Positions 24,287 through 34,309 of a stretch of DNA of 64,000 bases are shown piece by piece. Each line of letters starts with the position of its first letter. The stretch's first letter is position 1. Source of the stretch: Sipunculus nudus (Eukaryota > Annelida > Sipuncula > Golfingiida > Sipunculidae); contig CM049310.1 in the NCBI GenBank assembly GCA_026874595.1, forward strand, positions 43,031,558 through 43,095,557. Direction: 5' to 3'. The notes beneath the pieces were generated by a model. It was not told the origin of the DNA. It saw nothing but the letters and a program-made list of their open reading frames with translations, and made no database searches. A program made the position numbers and the translations under genes.

Positions 24287-25640
24287 TACCTAAACGGAAA
24301 GCGGTATTAAGAACATTCACCAAATCGGGACCAATAAGGTCCCAGAAATGCTTATAGAATTCGGCAGTCAGGCCGTCAATGCTTGGCCTTTGTTTGGTTT
24401 AAAATCCTCAAGTGCCTTTGTTAATTCATCTAAAGTTGAATGACCTACACCTCCACATTGAGCCACAGAGACCGGGCTCAACTTAACAGAAACGTTATTT
24501 AAAAAGAGATTTTCAGAAACAGTATCCGTTTGTTCGTACTGGTAAAGATTTTTATGAAAGGAAACCCCAACCTTCAAAATTGAATCAATACCCGAGTGCA
24601 CCCGTCCCCGTTCGTCTTTCAAAGCGCTCACCGACCGTTTCAATCCCCTTTGTCTTTCCAGACCCACAAAGAACTTGCTTAAACGTTCCCCCTTCTCCCG
24701 ATAATCAATTTTACACCGAATGGCCGCGGCCCTGGACTCTTTGTCGTAAAAATCCTTTAATTATGTTTCTAAATTTAGTACCTGTTCGACCCTGGATTCT
24801 TTCCCCTGTTCGTTATTTACCAATGCTTGTTTGTAACTCTGTTAAAAAATAACCGTTGACGTTTCTCAGCCTTTACCTTTGCATTACAGAAGTCCCTTGT
24901 TATAGCTTTTATTTTTATTTTACCCAAATCCCACCATTTTAAAAAATTTACATAACGAAACCTTTGCTCCCGCCAATATCTCCAAAATGCTCTTATGGTT
25001 TCATTATATTTGATATCTTTTAAAATTGAACAGTTAAAATGCCAGTAACCTGGACCTTTAGGGATATTATTGTCTTCAAGAACCAATAAAACAAAATCAT
25101 CAGACAGATCATCAGACAGAACACACCTGATGATTTTACACATCTTAACAGGAATTAAACGACTAGCATAGATACGGTCCAAACGAGAATGAATATTTAA
25201 AGTAAAGTTATGGAAAGTCCACATTTTCCCATCAGGATTTAGATGTCTGTAGACATCTAGCAACATATACTTATCTATAAAAACATTGAATTCATTACTC
25301 CTATTCAAACAATCTTTTCGTGTATTGCTACCACCATGCTTATCTAAATTAATGTTTTCAATAAAATTAAAATCCCCGACAATCATCACCGGATGATTAA
25401 CCATATCATCAACTAAAATAAAATCTTTAAACCGTTTAAGAAATATTGTTCTTTCGTTTTTATCCGTCGGACAGTATACATTAATAATATTGTATGTAGA
25501 GTTATGTATGGAAAATAATATACTTACAATTATGCCTTCGTTGTCTAGAATATTAAAATCTGGCTCCTCTGAAAACCAAATGGCTACACCATTTCGCCTT
25601 TGCATGGCCTCACTACAAAAAATATGCCCTCCCCAATTCT
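24287..25640 (-). pseudogene. LINE ORF2 remnant: endonuclease and start of RT
   Basis: The frame ending at 24,817 carries an apurinic-type endonuclease from RRNGVAIWF through NIINVYCPTD, VGDFNFI (GDFN at 25,366-25,377), MWTFHN and SRLDRIY. The N-terminal part with the first catalytic residues is missing; the frame runs straight in from the ORF1 tail, so a deletion fused the two. The usual SDH motif reads LSDDLSDD because of a 12-bp tandem duplication (25,096-25,107 and 25,108-25,119), and no histidine is left there. A second frame (24,667-24,368) and, after a shift near 24,390, a third carry the linker and the first RT motif (SIDGLTAEFYKHFW), which stops at 24,286. Confidence 0.75.
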
Positions 25641-26019
25641 CACATGGGGGTGATCGTTCTCGTGAGTTCGTATGACATGGAGGTAAGTCTTCTCTGGTCC
25701 AAAGTCCTGAACTCGTAAGTCGGTGGGCACTTCCGGGGTCGTCGTCGGGGTTTGGCGTTCGTAGTCGAGGGACATCATTAGGGTCGGCATCAGGGTCTCT
25801 AGACGCGAAGGTACGCGGTCGGTGGCCATCAGGGTGGTTGTCAGCGGGCCTAATCTGTTCGGTGTCCGATCTCCTCGTCGATGGTGGCAAAGGTAATTTC
25901 CGTCGCTTCGATGGTGATTCCAATTCAGCCGACCTCCTATCCTCATCAATCACCAGAGCCGGAAATTCGTCGTCGCTCATTCTGTTTTCTTCCGGTAGAG
26001 GCACATGCGACATTACGAC

Positions 26020-26640
26020 TTGGTGGTTAACTTCGGGTCTCTCACGATCTGGGCAATTTCGTTGTACGTGGCCTTCCTTACGGCAACCCCAACACACAAC
26101 ACGTTTACCACGATAGCGCGTATACCCGACACACCTTCTCGTTCCGTGGTGGGTAATTTGGTCCCCGGCCAAAGTTTATGGCGCACATCCTTTACTATTT
26201 TTTCAAAAGGTCGAATCGCTTCGGACACAATAGTATGAGGGACGTTTAGCGGCAACCCTCTGAAGGAGACCCACAACGGCCTACTCAGTTCGGTCTGGTG
26301 GATCTCAAGAGTCTGACCTAAACAATGTACGCCTTCGTACTGCACATCCTCCGCCGTCCCTTCAACACAGAACACAAGCTGGAGCGTCTTAGCACTAAGC
26401 GTGTGGGCTGCCACCAGTCGTTCGATCGCCGTACTTGTTTGAAAGTTCTTGAATTGCTTCGTACAAAGTTTCCACACTGAATTCATGAACGCAGACTACA
26501 CTCTCTTTCGGATGGAGAAGGTTACTGATCCGCATGGGACCGCGTGGTGCGGACCCTGACCACGGACCAGTGGCCATACGTCTAACACGGTTGAACAAGG
26601 GGTCCCCCGTGTAAAGTACGACGACACCAAACGAAGACCA
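26020..26640 (-). pseudogene. LINE ORF1 remnant with CCHC zinc knuckle
   Basis: The minus-strand frames 26,748-26,395, 26,486-26,013 and 26,172-24,817 carry successive parts of one ORF1 protein, so at least two frameshifts separate them (around 26,420-26,480 and around 26,150). The first part holds VVCVHEFSVETLYEAIQEL and the second VSFRGLPLNVPHTIVSEAI. The third begins with a CX2CX4HX4C knuckle (CWGCRKEGHVQRNC) at 26,053-26,094. Such ORF1 proteins bind the element's own RNA. Downstream is a charged, proline-rich tail (ELESPSKRRKLPLPP). Confidence 0.7.
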
Positions 26641-26689
26641 AAAAACATATAGCAATGGCCCTTCGTCCTTCTGATTTTTTTTTATCTCA

Positions 26690-26747
26690 ATAACAAAAGT
26701 TATGCACGTCACGGCTACGTGATCTGTTGTTATTAGGTTCCGTAACA
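26690..26747 (+). repeat. 5' LTR remnant (last 58 bp)
   Basis: Matches the final 58 bp of the 3' LTR (32,780-32,837) with no gaps and about seven mismatches, ending in the same TTCCGTAACA. To its left the sequence turns into LINE ORF1 leader, so the rest of the LTR, including the promoter, is gone. Confidence 0.8.
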
Positions 26748-26753
26748 TAAAAT

Positions 26754-26770
26754 TGGGTGCCCGTCCGGGA
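26754..26770 (+). other. Candidate primer-binding site
   Basis: TGGGTGCCCGTCCGGGA begins six bases after the end of the 5' LTR. The leading TGG suits pairing with a tRNA 3' CCA. I cannot assign the tRNA from memory with confidence. Confidence 0.45.
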
Positions 26771-26883
26771 GGCTTTATAGTTTTGAAAATTGATTAGGCC
26801 TTGACCCAGACACTTTGTTTACATAACATTGTTAACAAGATTTATTTCAGTATTTATTTTTGTTATTGTTTTAACATCTTAAC

Positions 26884-28026
26884 ATGGCAGATTTCAAACC
26901 TGGGCATTTGTTTATGATCCCGACACTGATCAACTTGAACAGTTGACAAAAGATCAGTTCTTGCGTTTTGGACAACATTTAGGGCTAGGTGTAAAAATGC
27001 TTTGAGAAAGCCTGATATCATTGCTAAGATCATGCAAGATCTAGTTTGCAAAGGTTTGATTAAAGAGAGTAAAGCGGAAACATCAAAAGAAGACAGCCTT
27101 GTCATGCAGTTTGAATTGAAATAGTTAGAAATGCAACATGAGCTAGCATTAAGAGAGAAAGAAAAAGAAAAAGAAATTAAGTTAAAACGACTGGAGTTAG
27201 AAAGACTTAAATTAGAACATAGTCTACATGCTGCCCCAACTCACAGTTTTGATGTTATTAAACACATTAGACTTATCCCACCTTTTCACGAAAAAGAGGT
27301 TGATAAATATTTCTTACACATTGAGAAGGTTGCTGAAAATTTAAAATGGCCTAAGGAAAATTGGAATATGCTATTATAAAGTGTATTGACTGGCAAGGCC
27401 AGAGAAATTTATACAGAGCTTTCAGTAGAAGCCGCTGCTGACTATGACCAGGTTAAACGGTTAATCCTAAATTTTATGAGTTAGTTCCGGAGGCTTACCG
27501 CCAGAAATTAAGAAATTGGGAAAAGCGCAAAAATCAGACCTACGTAGAATTTGCTAGGACAAAAGAGCAGTTGTTTGATCGCTGTTGTAGTTCTAAAAAT
27601 GTCATGAAAGATTATGACAATTTGCGCCATTTGATTTTGCTTGAAGAATTTAAGCGCTGCATTAACGCAAATGTTAAAACTTTTCTTGATGAGAACAGTC
27701 CTAAAACACTTGACATTACTGCTCAATTAGCTGATGATTATTCATTAACACATAAAATGTCCTTTAATAGCAAATCAAACCAGTCATTCACAAACAAGAA
27801 TGTAAATCACTATGGTCAAAAGAAGTACAAGGCGCAGTCACCAAGTACTAGTAGTCCTGATAGTTCAGCAAAATCCATTTCTACACATCAGTCCACGTCC
27901 ACTGTGTCCAAGTCCAACAAAGACCAGTCATTTTCAAAGAAGATCTGTAATTACTGCAAAAAGGAATATCTGACTGCAGGAAACTTGCAAATAAACCGAA
28001 AAGCAAACAATCTGGTTTTGTTTTAA
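26884..28026 (+). pseudogene. Gypsy gag remnant
   Basis: Starts at the ATG of ATGGCAGATTTC, but a frameshift and stops follow within 250 bp. Frame 27,131-27,379 has a strongly charged helix (EKEKEKEIKLKRLELERLKL) and then the capsid-like DVIKHIRLIPPFHEKEVDKY. After two more breaks, frame 27,571-28,026 carries the capsid end (LILLEEFKRCINANVKTF) and a damaged zinc knuckle: CNYC is present at 27,946-27,957, but the His and last Cys are lost in the frame as read. Gag would form the particle shell and bind RNA. Confidence 0.75.
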
Positions 28027-28039
28027 ATCTATGCATAGC

Positions 28040-28560
28040 ATAGTACAAGAGGAAAGCTCTTTCACGATAATAAGGGGTACAACTCCTATATTGACTCTAA
28101 AAAGAGTATGATGCTACGAAGGCCAACGTGCCATCTGAATCCAAAGAAGAATCCGTGGCTTGCGGGCTAAAAACTTCATCTGATTCTTGCGAGGAATTTA
28201 ATAAGGCTAGGTCCTTTCAAGACTCCTGCGAAGAGTATCCTCTTAAATAAGGCTAAGTCCTTTTATGACTTTTGCGAGAGTATTTCAAATGAGGCCAGGT
28301 CCTCTTATGACAAACAGAAGTTTTTACTGCTGAGAAAAACTCCTTTGTTGACTCCCATGAGGATTTTGATTGTTAAAAGGATGTAGATTCCTTTAGTGAC
28401 TCTATAAAAGAGTTTATGACTGACACTGTCAGTGTCAGTTCTTTGTTTGATGAAACTGAGGTAGTAGATTCCTCTCCTGACTCTGAAATTAAGTTATTTG
28501 AGCCATTCATACATGATGATTTTTTACTTTCAAGTGATTTTTCAGATTCTACCCCTATTA
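28040..28560 (+). other. Acidic, internally repetitive gag-pol spacer
   Basis: Short degenerate repeats of the type GTCCTTT.ATGACT..TGCGA encode Ser/Asp/Glu-rich text in shifting frames between the zinc knuckle and the protease. It appears to be a linker of the retrotransposon; I recognise no domain. Confidence 0.5.
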
Positions 28561-28565
28561 GATTA

Positions 28566-28865
28566 TAAAGGGACACAGGTTCATGCCAAACTCTCATGTT
28601 AGAAAACACTTTGTCATTTTCTGATAGGTCTCTTACTGGTGCACATGCACTTGTTCATGATGTGTTTTCAGACAAGCACACTTCAGTTCCGCTTCACAGT
28701 ATACATTTAAAGTCAGATGTAATATCTGGGAATATTACTGTGGGCATAAGAACTACTTTACACTTTAAGGGAATTCGGATGCTACTAGGCAGTAGTGTTG
28801 CAGGTGACAAAGTACAGCCTGTACCAATAGTGACAGAACAGCCGTCACTTGATCAGGTCTACTGA
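28566..28865 (+). pseudogene. Retropepsin-like protease remnant
   Basis: The active-site string DTGS is encoded at 28,572-28,583, followed by CQTLM and a frame of about 95 codons with hydrophobic strands (VPLHSIHLKSDV, NITVGIRTTLHFKGI). This is the usual place and size of the retroviral-type aspartic protease that cleaves Gag and Pol. A TAA at 28,566-28,568 precedes the active site and a stop closes the frame at 28,863. Confidence 0.7.
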
Positions 28866-29073
28866 TTCTGAAAATCAGGAAATTCCTGGTTTGTATCCTT
28901 TATGTGCTGTAACTAGATCTATGGCCAAGTAAGACGCACATGAGGATAATGGTCCAGAAAATAACACTCTGGGAGTCAATAGTGACTCGTCTAACGACTC
29001 ATCCGTAAAGGATGCAGCATTTTCAAGGTTAGAACTTATCCCGGAACAGCATAAGGACCCTGATATTTCATGT

Positions 29074-30270
29074 TTGTTCCCCAGAGCAGTTTCTAAAGAT
29101 GAACTGTCACAGAGCCAAGTTTGTTTCTATGTTAAAAATGGAGTGCTTATGCGTAAGTGGCGACCACCTGATGTATGCGCTGATGATGAGTGGGCCATCA
29201 AACATCAAATAGTAATGCCCAAAAGCTATCGCGATGAAATTCTTAGCATGGCACATGAGGCTCCTTTATCAGGCCATTAAGGTATAATTAAAACTTATCA
29301 GAAAGTTAGTACACACTTCTATTGGCCTAACCTCGGGACTGATGTTGTACAATATTGTAAATCATGCCACACATGCCAGATGGTAGGCAATCCCAATCAG
29401 AATCCCCATTAAGCCCCACTTGGGCCTATCTCTGCTTTCGAGGAACCATTTAGTAGGCTTATTGTTGATTGTGTTGCACTACTGCCCAAAACAGAATCTG
29501 GACATGATACTTGCTGACAATTATGTGCGCATCTACCAGCTTCCCTGAAGCAATACCATTGCGCAAAATTAATGCCAAAGTATTGTTAAGGGTCTGACTA
29601 AGTTTTTTACATCTTTTGAATTACTAAGATCCGTCCAGTCTGAACAAGGGTCTAATTTTACGTCTGGCTTATTCCAGCAAGTTATGCTAGGTATAAAACA
29701 GTACAGCTCTTCGCCATACCATCCTGAGAGTCAGGGCGCCCTCGAGCGTTTTCACCAGACATTAAAAAACATGATTAGGACCTATTGCTATGAGACACAG
29801 AAACACATGGATGAAGGAATCCACCTGTTGCTCTTTGCTATCAGAGAATCATTTCAAAGATTCTTGGGTTTCAGTTCCTTTGAACTAGTTTTTGGACACT
29901 CTGTTCGCGGTTCATTAAAACCTTCTGAAAGAAAAACTTGTGTGAAAATTCCGATTCTCTTAGTTTGTTGCAGTATGTCCCATACTATCGCACAAAACTA
30001 TACAATGCTTCTGTGATTGCAAAGTCTAATCTAAAACCTGCACAAAGTAAAATGAAGTGTGACAAGCTCAGTGTAAGTAGGACGTTTGAGCCTGCTGAAA
30101 AGGTCCTTGCCCTACCACCTGTCCCTGGCAGAACTCTGCAAGCCAGGTATTTTGGTCTTCACATTGTTGCCAAGAAAGTCAGTAATTTTACATTACATAC
30201 TGTTAACACCAGATAGGCGTAAGAAAAAACAACTGTGTCATGTTAACATGTTGAAACCATATTATGACAG
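29074..30270 (+). pseudogene. Gypsy integrase remnant (before RT)
   Basis: The zinc-binding start is visible: HEAPLSGH, an in-frame stop at 29,278, then YWPNLGTDVVQYCKSCHTCQ. The catalytic core has its first Asp in IVDCVALLPKT (GAT at 29,467-29,469). The second acidic position reads Glu in SEQGSNF (GAA at 29,642-29,644), where Asp is expected. The Glu in GALERFH is kept (29,744-29,746); the spacing is about two residues shorter than usual. Frame breaks separate the parts. The tail at about 30,140-30,270 (YFGLHIVAKKVS, then CHVNMLKPYYD) is the GPY/F-type module. Function in a live element: joining cDNA to the host chromosome. Confidence 0.82.
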
Positions 30271-30409
30271 AAATAGCACATCAGATGTTGTACATAATGT
30301 TACTGCTGTTAATTGTGTAAAAACTGATCCTGACTCAGTTAAAGTAGATACTGATTGTAAGTGTGATGTAGACATTCAGTGAGGAACAGTACCACTAAAA
30401 AACTCAGAC

Positions 30410-31330
30410 GTGCTTCGCAACCTGGATGCCAAACTTTCACACCTAACAGCACAACTACAAGACCTCAAGAACCTGCTGCGGTATTATGAACATTTGTTTA
30501 GTGACATTCCAACGCGAACTAACATATTGTGCCATGACGTCGATGTTTGCGAGGCAGGCGCAATCAAGCAGCATCCTAATAGACTGAATCCAGAAAAGCA
30601 AAAGTATCTACAAGACGAGATTCAATATTTGCTGGACAATGACTTTTTTTAACCTAGTAACAGTAACTTGAGTTCACCATGTATTCTTTTGCCAAAACCG
30701 TATGTGCACAGATAATCGAAAACTGAACTCTGTCACCAAGACAGGCACGTTCCCGATTCCGAGGATCGATGATTCTATTGATAGAGTCGATAATTCCAGA
30801 TACGTCTCCAAGTTTGACTTGTTAAAAGGATTCTGGCAAGTTCCGCTGACAGAACGAGCGAAAGAAGTGTCCGCATTTGTGACGCCGCATGGACTGTACC
30901 AGTATAAAGTTATGCCGTTTGGCATGAAGAACTCGCCAGCCACGTTCCAGCGCCTCATCCATATGGTTGTCAAGGACATTAAGGGCTGCGATTCATATAT
31001 TGATGACCTTATCGTGTAAAGCGACACCTGAGAGAAACATCTGCAAATTCTTCGCGACCTCTTCGAAAGACTCAGTGAAGTACGTCTGACCATCAACTTA
31101 ATAAAATCAGAGTTTTGTCATGCACAAGTAACATTTTTGGGTCATATTGTAGGGCACGGTCAAGTAAAACCTGTTGATGCTAAAATAAGTGCTATTTCTG
31201 CGTTTCCTAGACCAGAAAACAAAAAGCAAATAATGCGTTTTCTTGGTATGGTTGGATACTACAGGAAGTTTTGTCCGAATTTTTCTTCTGTGGCTTAACT
31301 TTTGACTAATTTGTTAAAGAAGAAACAAAA
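30410..31330 (+). pseudogene. Gypsy reverse transcriptase remnant
   Basis: An N-terminal part (IKQHPNRLNPEKQKYLQDEI at about 30,563-30,625) leads to a stop at 30,651. The next frame, 30,702-31,019, holds the core: DNRKLNSVTKTGTFPIPRID, KFDLLKGFWQVPL with catalytic Asp at 30,816-30,818, QYKVMPFGMKNSPATFQRL, and YIDD at 30,996-31,007. A stop follows at 31,018, after which the same frame continues into thumb-like sequence (FLGHIVGHGQVKPVDAKI). The active-site Asp residues are intact though the frame is not. Confidence 0.88.
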
Positions 31331-31359
31331 GATTGTATGGAATGTTAAGTGTAAATGCA

Positions 31360-31800
31360 TTTTAGAATTTGAAAGCAATTCTGCAAAGTTCACCAGTTGT
31401 GGTCGCTTCAGACTTTTCTGTACCTTTTAAGTTAGCTGTAGATGCTAGTGATACTGCTGCTGGTGATGTGTTGTGACAAGAAGTCAGTGATGGCATAGAT
31501 CAACCAGTTTGTTATTTTTCAAGAAAGTTTAATGCAAACCAGAAAAACTATTCCACTATTGGAAAAGAATGTTTGGCTTTGATTTTGGCACTGCAACATT
31601 TTGAAGTTTAAGTTACTTTATCAGTCAAGCTTATCCTTGTCTTCAGTGATCATAATCCCCTAAAGTTCATGAACAAATTGAAGTGTAAAAATCAAAGATT
31701 GTTGAGATGGAGTTTGTTTTTACAGGATTACAATTTTGAAATCAGACACATTAAAGGGAAAGACAATGTACTTGCTGATTGCTTATCGAGATGTTTATGA
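31360..31800 (+). pseudogene. Gypsy RNase H remnant
   Basis: One frame carries the three acidic residues in order: LAVDASDTA (GAT 31,441-31,443), IGKECLALIL (GAA 31,567-31,569) and VFSDHNPLKF (GAT 31,648-31,650), then HIKGKDNVLADCLSR. Two stops interrupt it (near 31,476 and 31,609). This is the normal RNase H layout at the C-terminus of the RT. Here it ends pol, with no integrase behind it. Confidence 0.82.
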
Positions 31801-31923
31801 AATGTTGTAAACGAAATGTTTATGTAATGCTGTAAATAAGATGGTTTTGAAATGTTGTAATAATTTAGTGATTGTGATCGCAAAAAGAAAGTTTTTTTAA
31901 GAAAACTTTCTTTTTTTTCTTAC

Positions 31924-31934
31924 AGGAGGGGGAG
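31924..31934 (+). other. Polypurine tract
   Basis: AGGAGGGGGAG lies directly before the TGTTAC start of the 3' LTR, the place where plus-strand synthesis is primed in LTR elements. Confidence 0.75.
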
Positions 31935-32837
31935 TGTTACAGATGTCTGTTATATGTGTTGTTGACACTTGGTTCGTGTGGCGCGCGCGAAGCTCGTTGC
32001 TATTGCAGCATCGCCTGGCCGGTTGCTAGCCCACGTGTGAACTCTGATGTGTACAGACACAGCGCTCGGTTTAATCCGTGCTAGGTGAACCCTGGCGTGT
32101 AAAGACACAGCGCTCATCTGGAATATTCTAGGCTGTTCGCGCTCTATGAGCGCGTGTCAAGTATTGTTCTGTGAGCGCGTTTGTATTATGGATTATTGTG
32201 TTCTTTGGAATGTTCGTGAAATTGAAGTTTATGGGCTTTTGGGTGAGAAGCTATAAATTAGGTGCTTGTTTAGAGCCGGGAGGAGAGGAGAGGAGAGGAG
32301 ATAGAAATATTCCAGCGGACACAGAAGAGTGTGAGTCAGTTTGTGGACCTTTCCGGTAATTGCAGAATTTATAGATATTCTTCAGTCTTCAGTTTGCCTT
32401 TGGGACTACTACCAGAACTTCACTTTTGGATTACAACAGATTGTTTTCGGGATTACATTGGACTATTATTCTCTGAGAAGATTTACGTGAACTGTTTATC
32501 TGGATTATTTTTTTAAAGGACTTGTTGAGCTGTGACAGTGGTGGTATCCAGAAAAGCCTAGGATCCGGAGTCTGGTACTGTACACTTTATTTATTATACT
32601 GTGTAATTGCATTGATTTTGCTGTTGTACTGTTGATTTACTGTGTAATTGTATTGATTTAGTGTATTGTAATGTCAGGGTTGTTTTAAGAATAAATGACA
32701 ATTATTTGTTAACAAAAAACACCGACTTCTTTATTCATTCCCCTAGACATTTCATGCTGCCTAGTGTTACAGAATCTGCATAACAAAAGTTATGCTCGTG
32801 CAGACCACGTGATCTGTTGGTATTAGGTTCCGTAACA
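31935..32837 (+). repeat. Complete 3' LTR, about 903 bp
   Basis: Begins TGTTACAGATG and ends TTCCGTAACA, so it has a 6-bp terminal inverted repeat (TGTTAC/GTAACA) with the standard TG...CA ends. A GAGAG tract lies at about 32,280. AATAAATGACAA near 32,690 could be the polyadenylation signal. The last 58 bp match the 5' remnant at 26,690-26,747. Confidence 0.85.
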
Positions 32838-34286
32838 ATGTACACAAAATAATCCAACAGAAAGGATAGATGAAAGCTAACTTTAGAGTACTGGCTCATT
32901 AGTCGCATACATTAACCACTCGACCACCGGAACGGTGCCAACCACATACAAAAGAACAATACATGTCCAAACAACACATAGAACAATAGTCTGACAAGGC
33001 TTTTATCAACCTGTCGATTGATACGAAATGTCTTTCGTCCTATTTTATTGAATGTATATGCAGTGATATGTAGTTTATGGGGTTAGCAATGATCCTGGAA
33101 ATTTTTTTTTTTTTTTTATTTATATGGTGTTTGTAATTATGTCGAAAATTACTCTGTGTGTTAAAGTGTGTTCTTCTATTAAAGCATTTACCCGAATTTA
33201 ACATTCTACCTTCTAAATTCCCCATTTAAAACCCGGCTGAACGGAGCAGTGGACAATTTTGAGTTGCGGGGTAGCTCCGTTACATGCACCGCGGGGGAGG
33301 TCCTTGGGGTTTTGTTACATGAGGACACACAATCAAATGTTAATAGATCGTAAGATATTCTTGATGTGCAGAGGTATAAACCTTGATCTACACACAAGGC
33401 CCGTACCGAGGACACTGATTACAGCAGGAACACGAGACAGTGATGAACAACCGTTGAACGGATGTGATCTGTGGGTCATGCCTGATTTCTGTAGTTTTAT
33501 AACTAGTAACTCAGGTGAGTGGAGTTCATGTAAATCGATGTCAAATTCTGAATATATACATTCGCCTCAGTGCTAGAGCCAAAACGTGTACATATTGAGA
33601 TATTTACACTCTACGAAAGATCTGGAGATAACATATGTATTTTTTTAAATTGAATTACATCTGTTGTGTATCGAATTGCATAAAGATTGCATCCGTGTTG
33701 TCAGGTGGGTGATTTATTCGCCAAAAGGAATTTGGTCAAGCGCATGTGCCAGTGAATCTCAAATGAGTTTCATTCTTATCTTTGCGAAAATCGATGACCG
33801 CCTGTCAATTTAGGCTTTCAGGTTTGCCCCAGGTACATCACCAATGTAAAATTCGTTAAAACACGAAGGAAACAGAAGAAACAGAAGAAAACTAGACGCT
33901 GGTAGTTACTGGTACTTGTATGGCTGGTCAATGGTCTGTGGTGTGTCCAAAACACATCCGTGTCATTCTTATCTCGTTATATCCCCGACCTCAAATAAGA
34001 TTATATTAAAATAATTGTGTTAGTACAGTAATTCACCGACAGGTGACTTCACCTGCTTACTGAGCCTTATATCCTTGATATGTACTGATTATTCTGCTCC
34101 ACAGTAGACATTTTCAACCAGCCACGCTAGTTATTATTACCATAATAATTTTTTAATCATAATCATGTTTATAAAAGTACTCAAGGATGTGATCGGCCAT
34201 AGGATATGGCAGGAGTGTCTGTAAAATTTACATATACATATCCCGTTGGTCGGAAACTTTTCTCCTTGTTCCTGCATCCATTACAG
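32838..34286 (+). other. Upstream region of the SDR gene
   Basis: No coding frame is convincing. TTACAG ending at 34,286 is a good splice acceptor just before the start codon. AACTCAG/GTGAGT at 33,514/33,515 is a good donor, so a 5' non-coding exon may end at 33,514. This is inference from splice signals only. A poly-T tract lies at about 33,102. No TATA box was identified. Confidence 0.35.
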
Positions 34287-34309
34287 GGTTTTTATATCCA
34301 TAACAAAGG

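Larger units (their letters stand above)
24286..26689 (-). mobile_element. Broken L1/Tx1-type LINE
   Basis: A non-LTR retrotransposon on the minus strand with ORF1 (zinc knuckle) followed by ORF2 (endonuclease, start of RT). It is dead: ORF1 has at least two frameshifts, the N-terminal part of the endonuclease is deleted, and the RT is cut off at 24,286 where a Helitron-like fragment begins. On its 5' side it meets the last 58 bp of a Gypsy LTR at 26,690. Identification rests on the order of domains and on the RT start around GLTAEFYKHFWDLIGP, typical of Tx1-like elements. Confidence 0.85.
26690..32837 (+). mobile_element. Gmr1-like Ty3/Gypsy LTR retrotransposon, degenerate
   Basis: Order along the plus strand: 58-bp 5' LTR remnant, primer-binding-like site, gag, protease, integrase, reverse transcriptase, RNase H, polypurine tract, complete 3' LTR. 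Integrase precedes RT, unlike standard Ty3/Gypsy elements, yet the RT (YIDD, FDLLKGFWQ) and the integrase tail (GPY/F-type, ending near HVNMLKPYYD) are Gypsy-type. That arrangement is known for the Gmr1-like group. Many stops and frameshifts show the copy is dead. The 5' LTR is mostly lost at the junction with a LINE, so no target duplication can be read. Confidence 0.88.

Noticed and set aside
30674-31096. Minus-strand frame of 140 codons
   Set aside because: Shadow of the Gypsy RT on the opposite strand.
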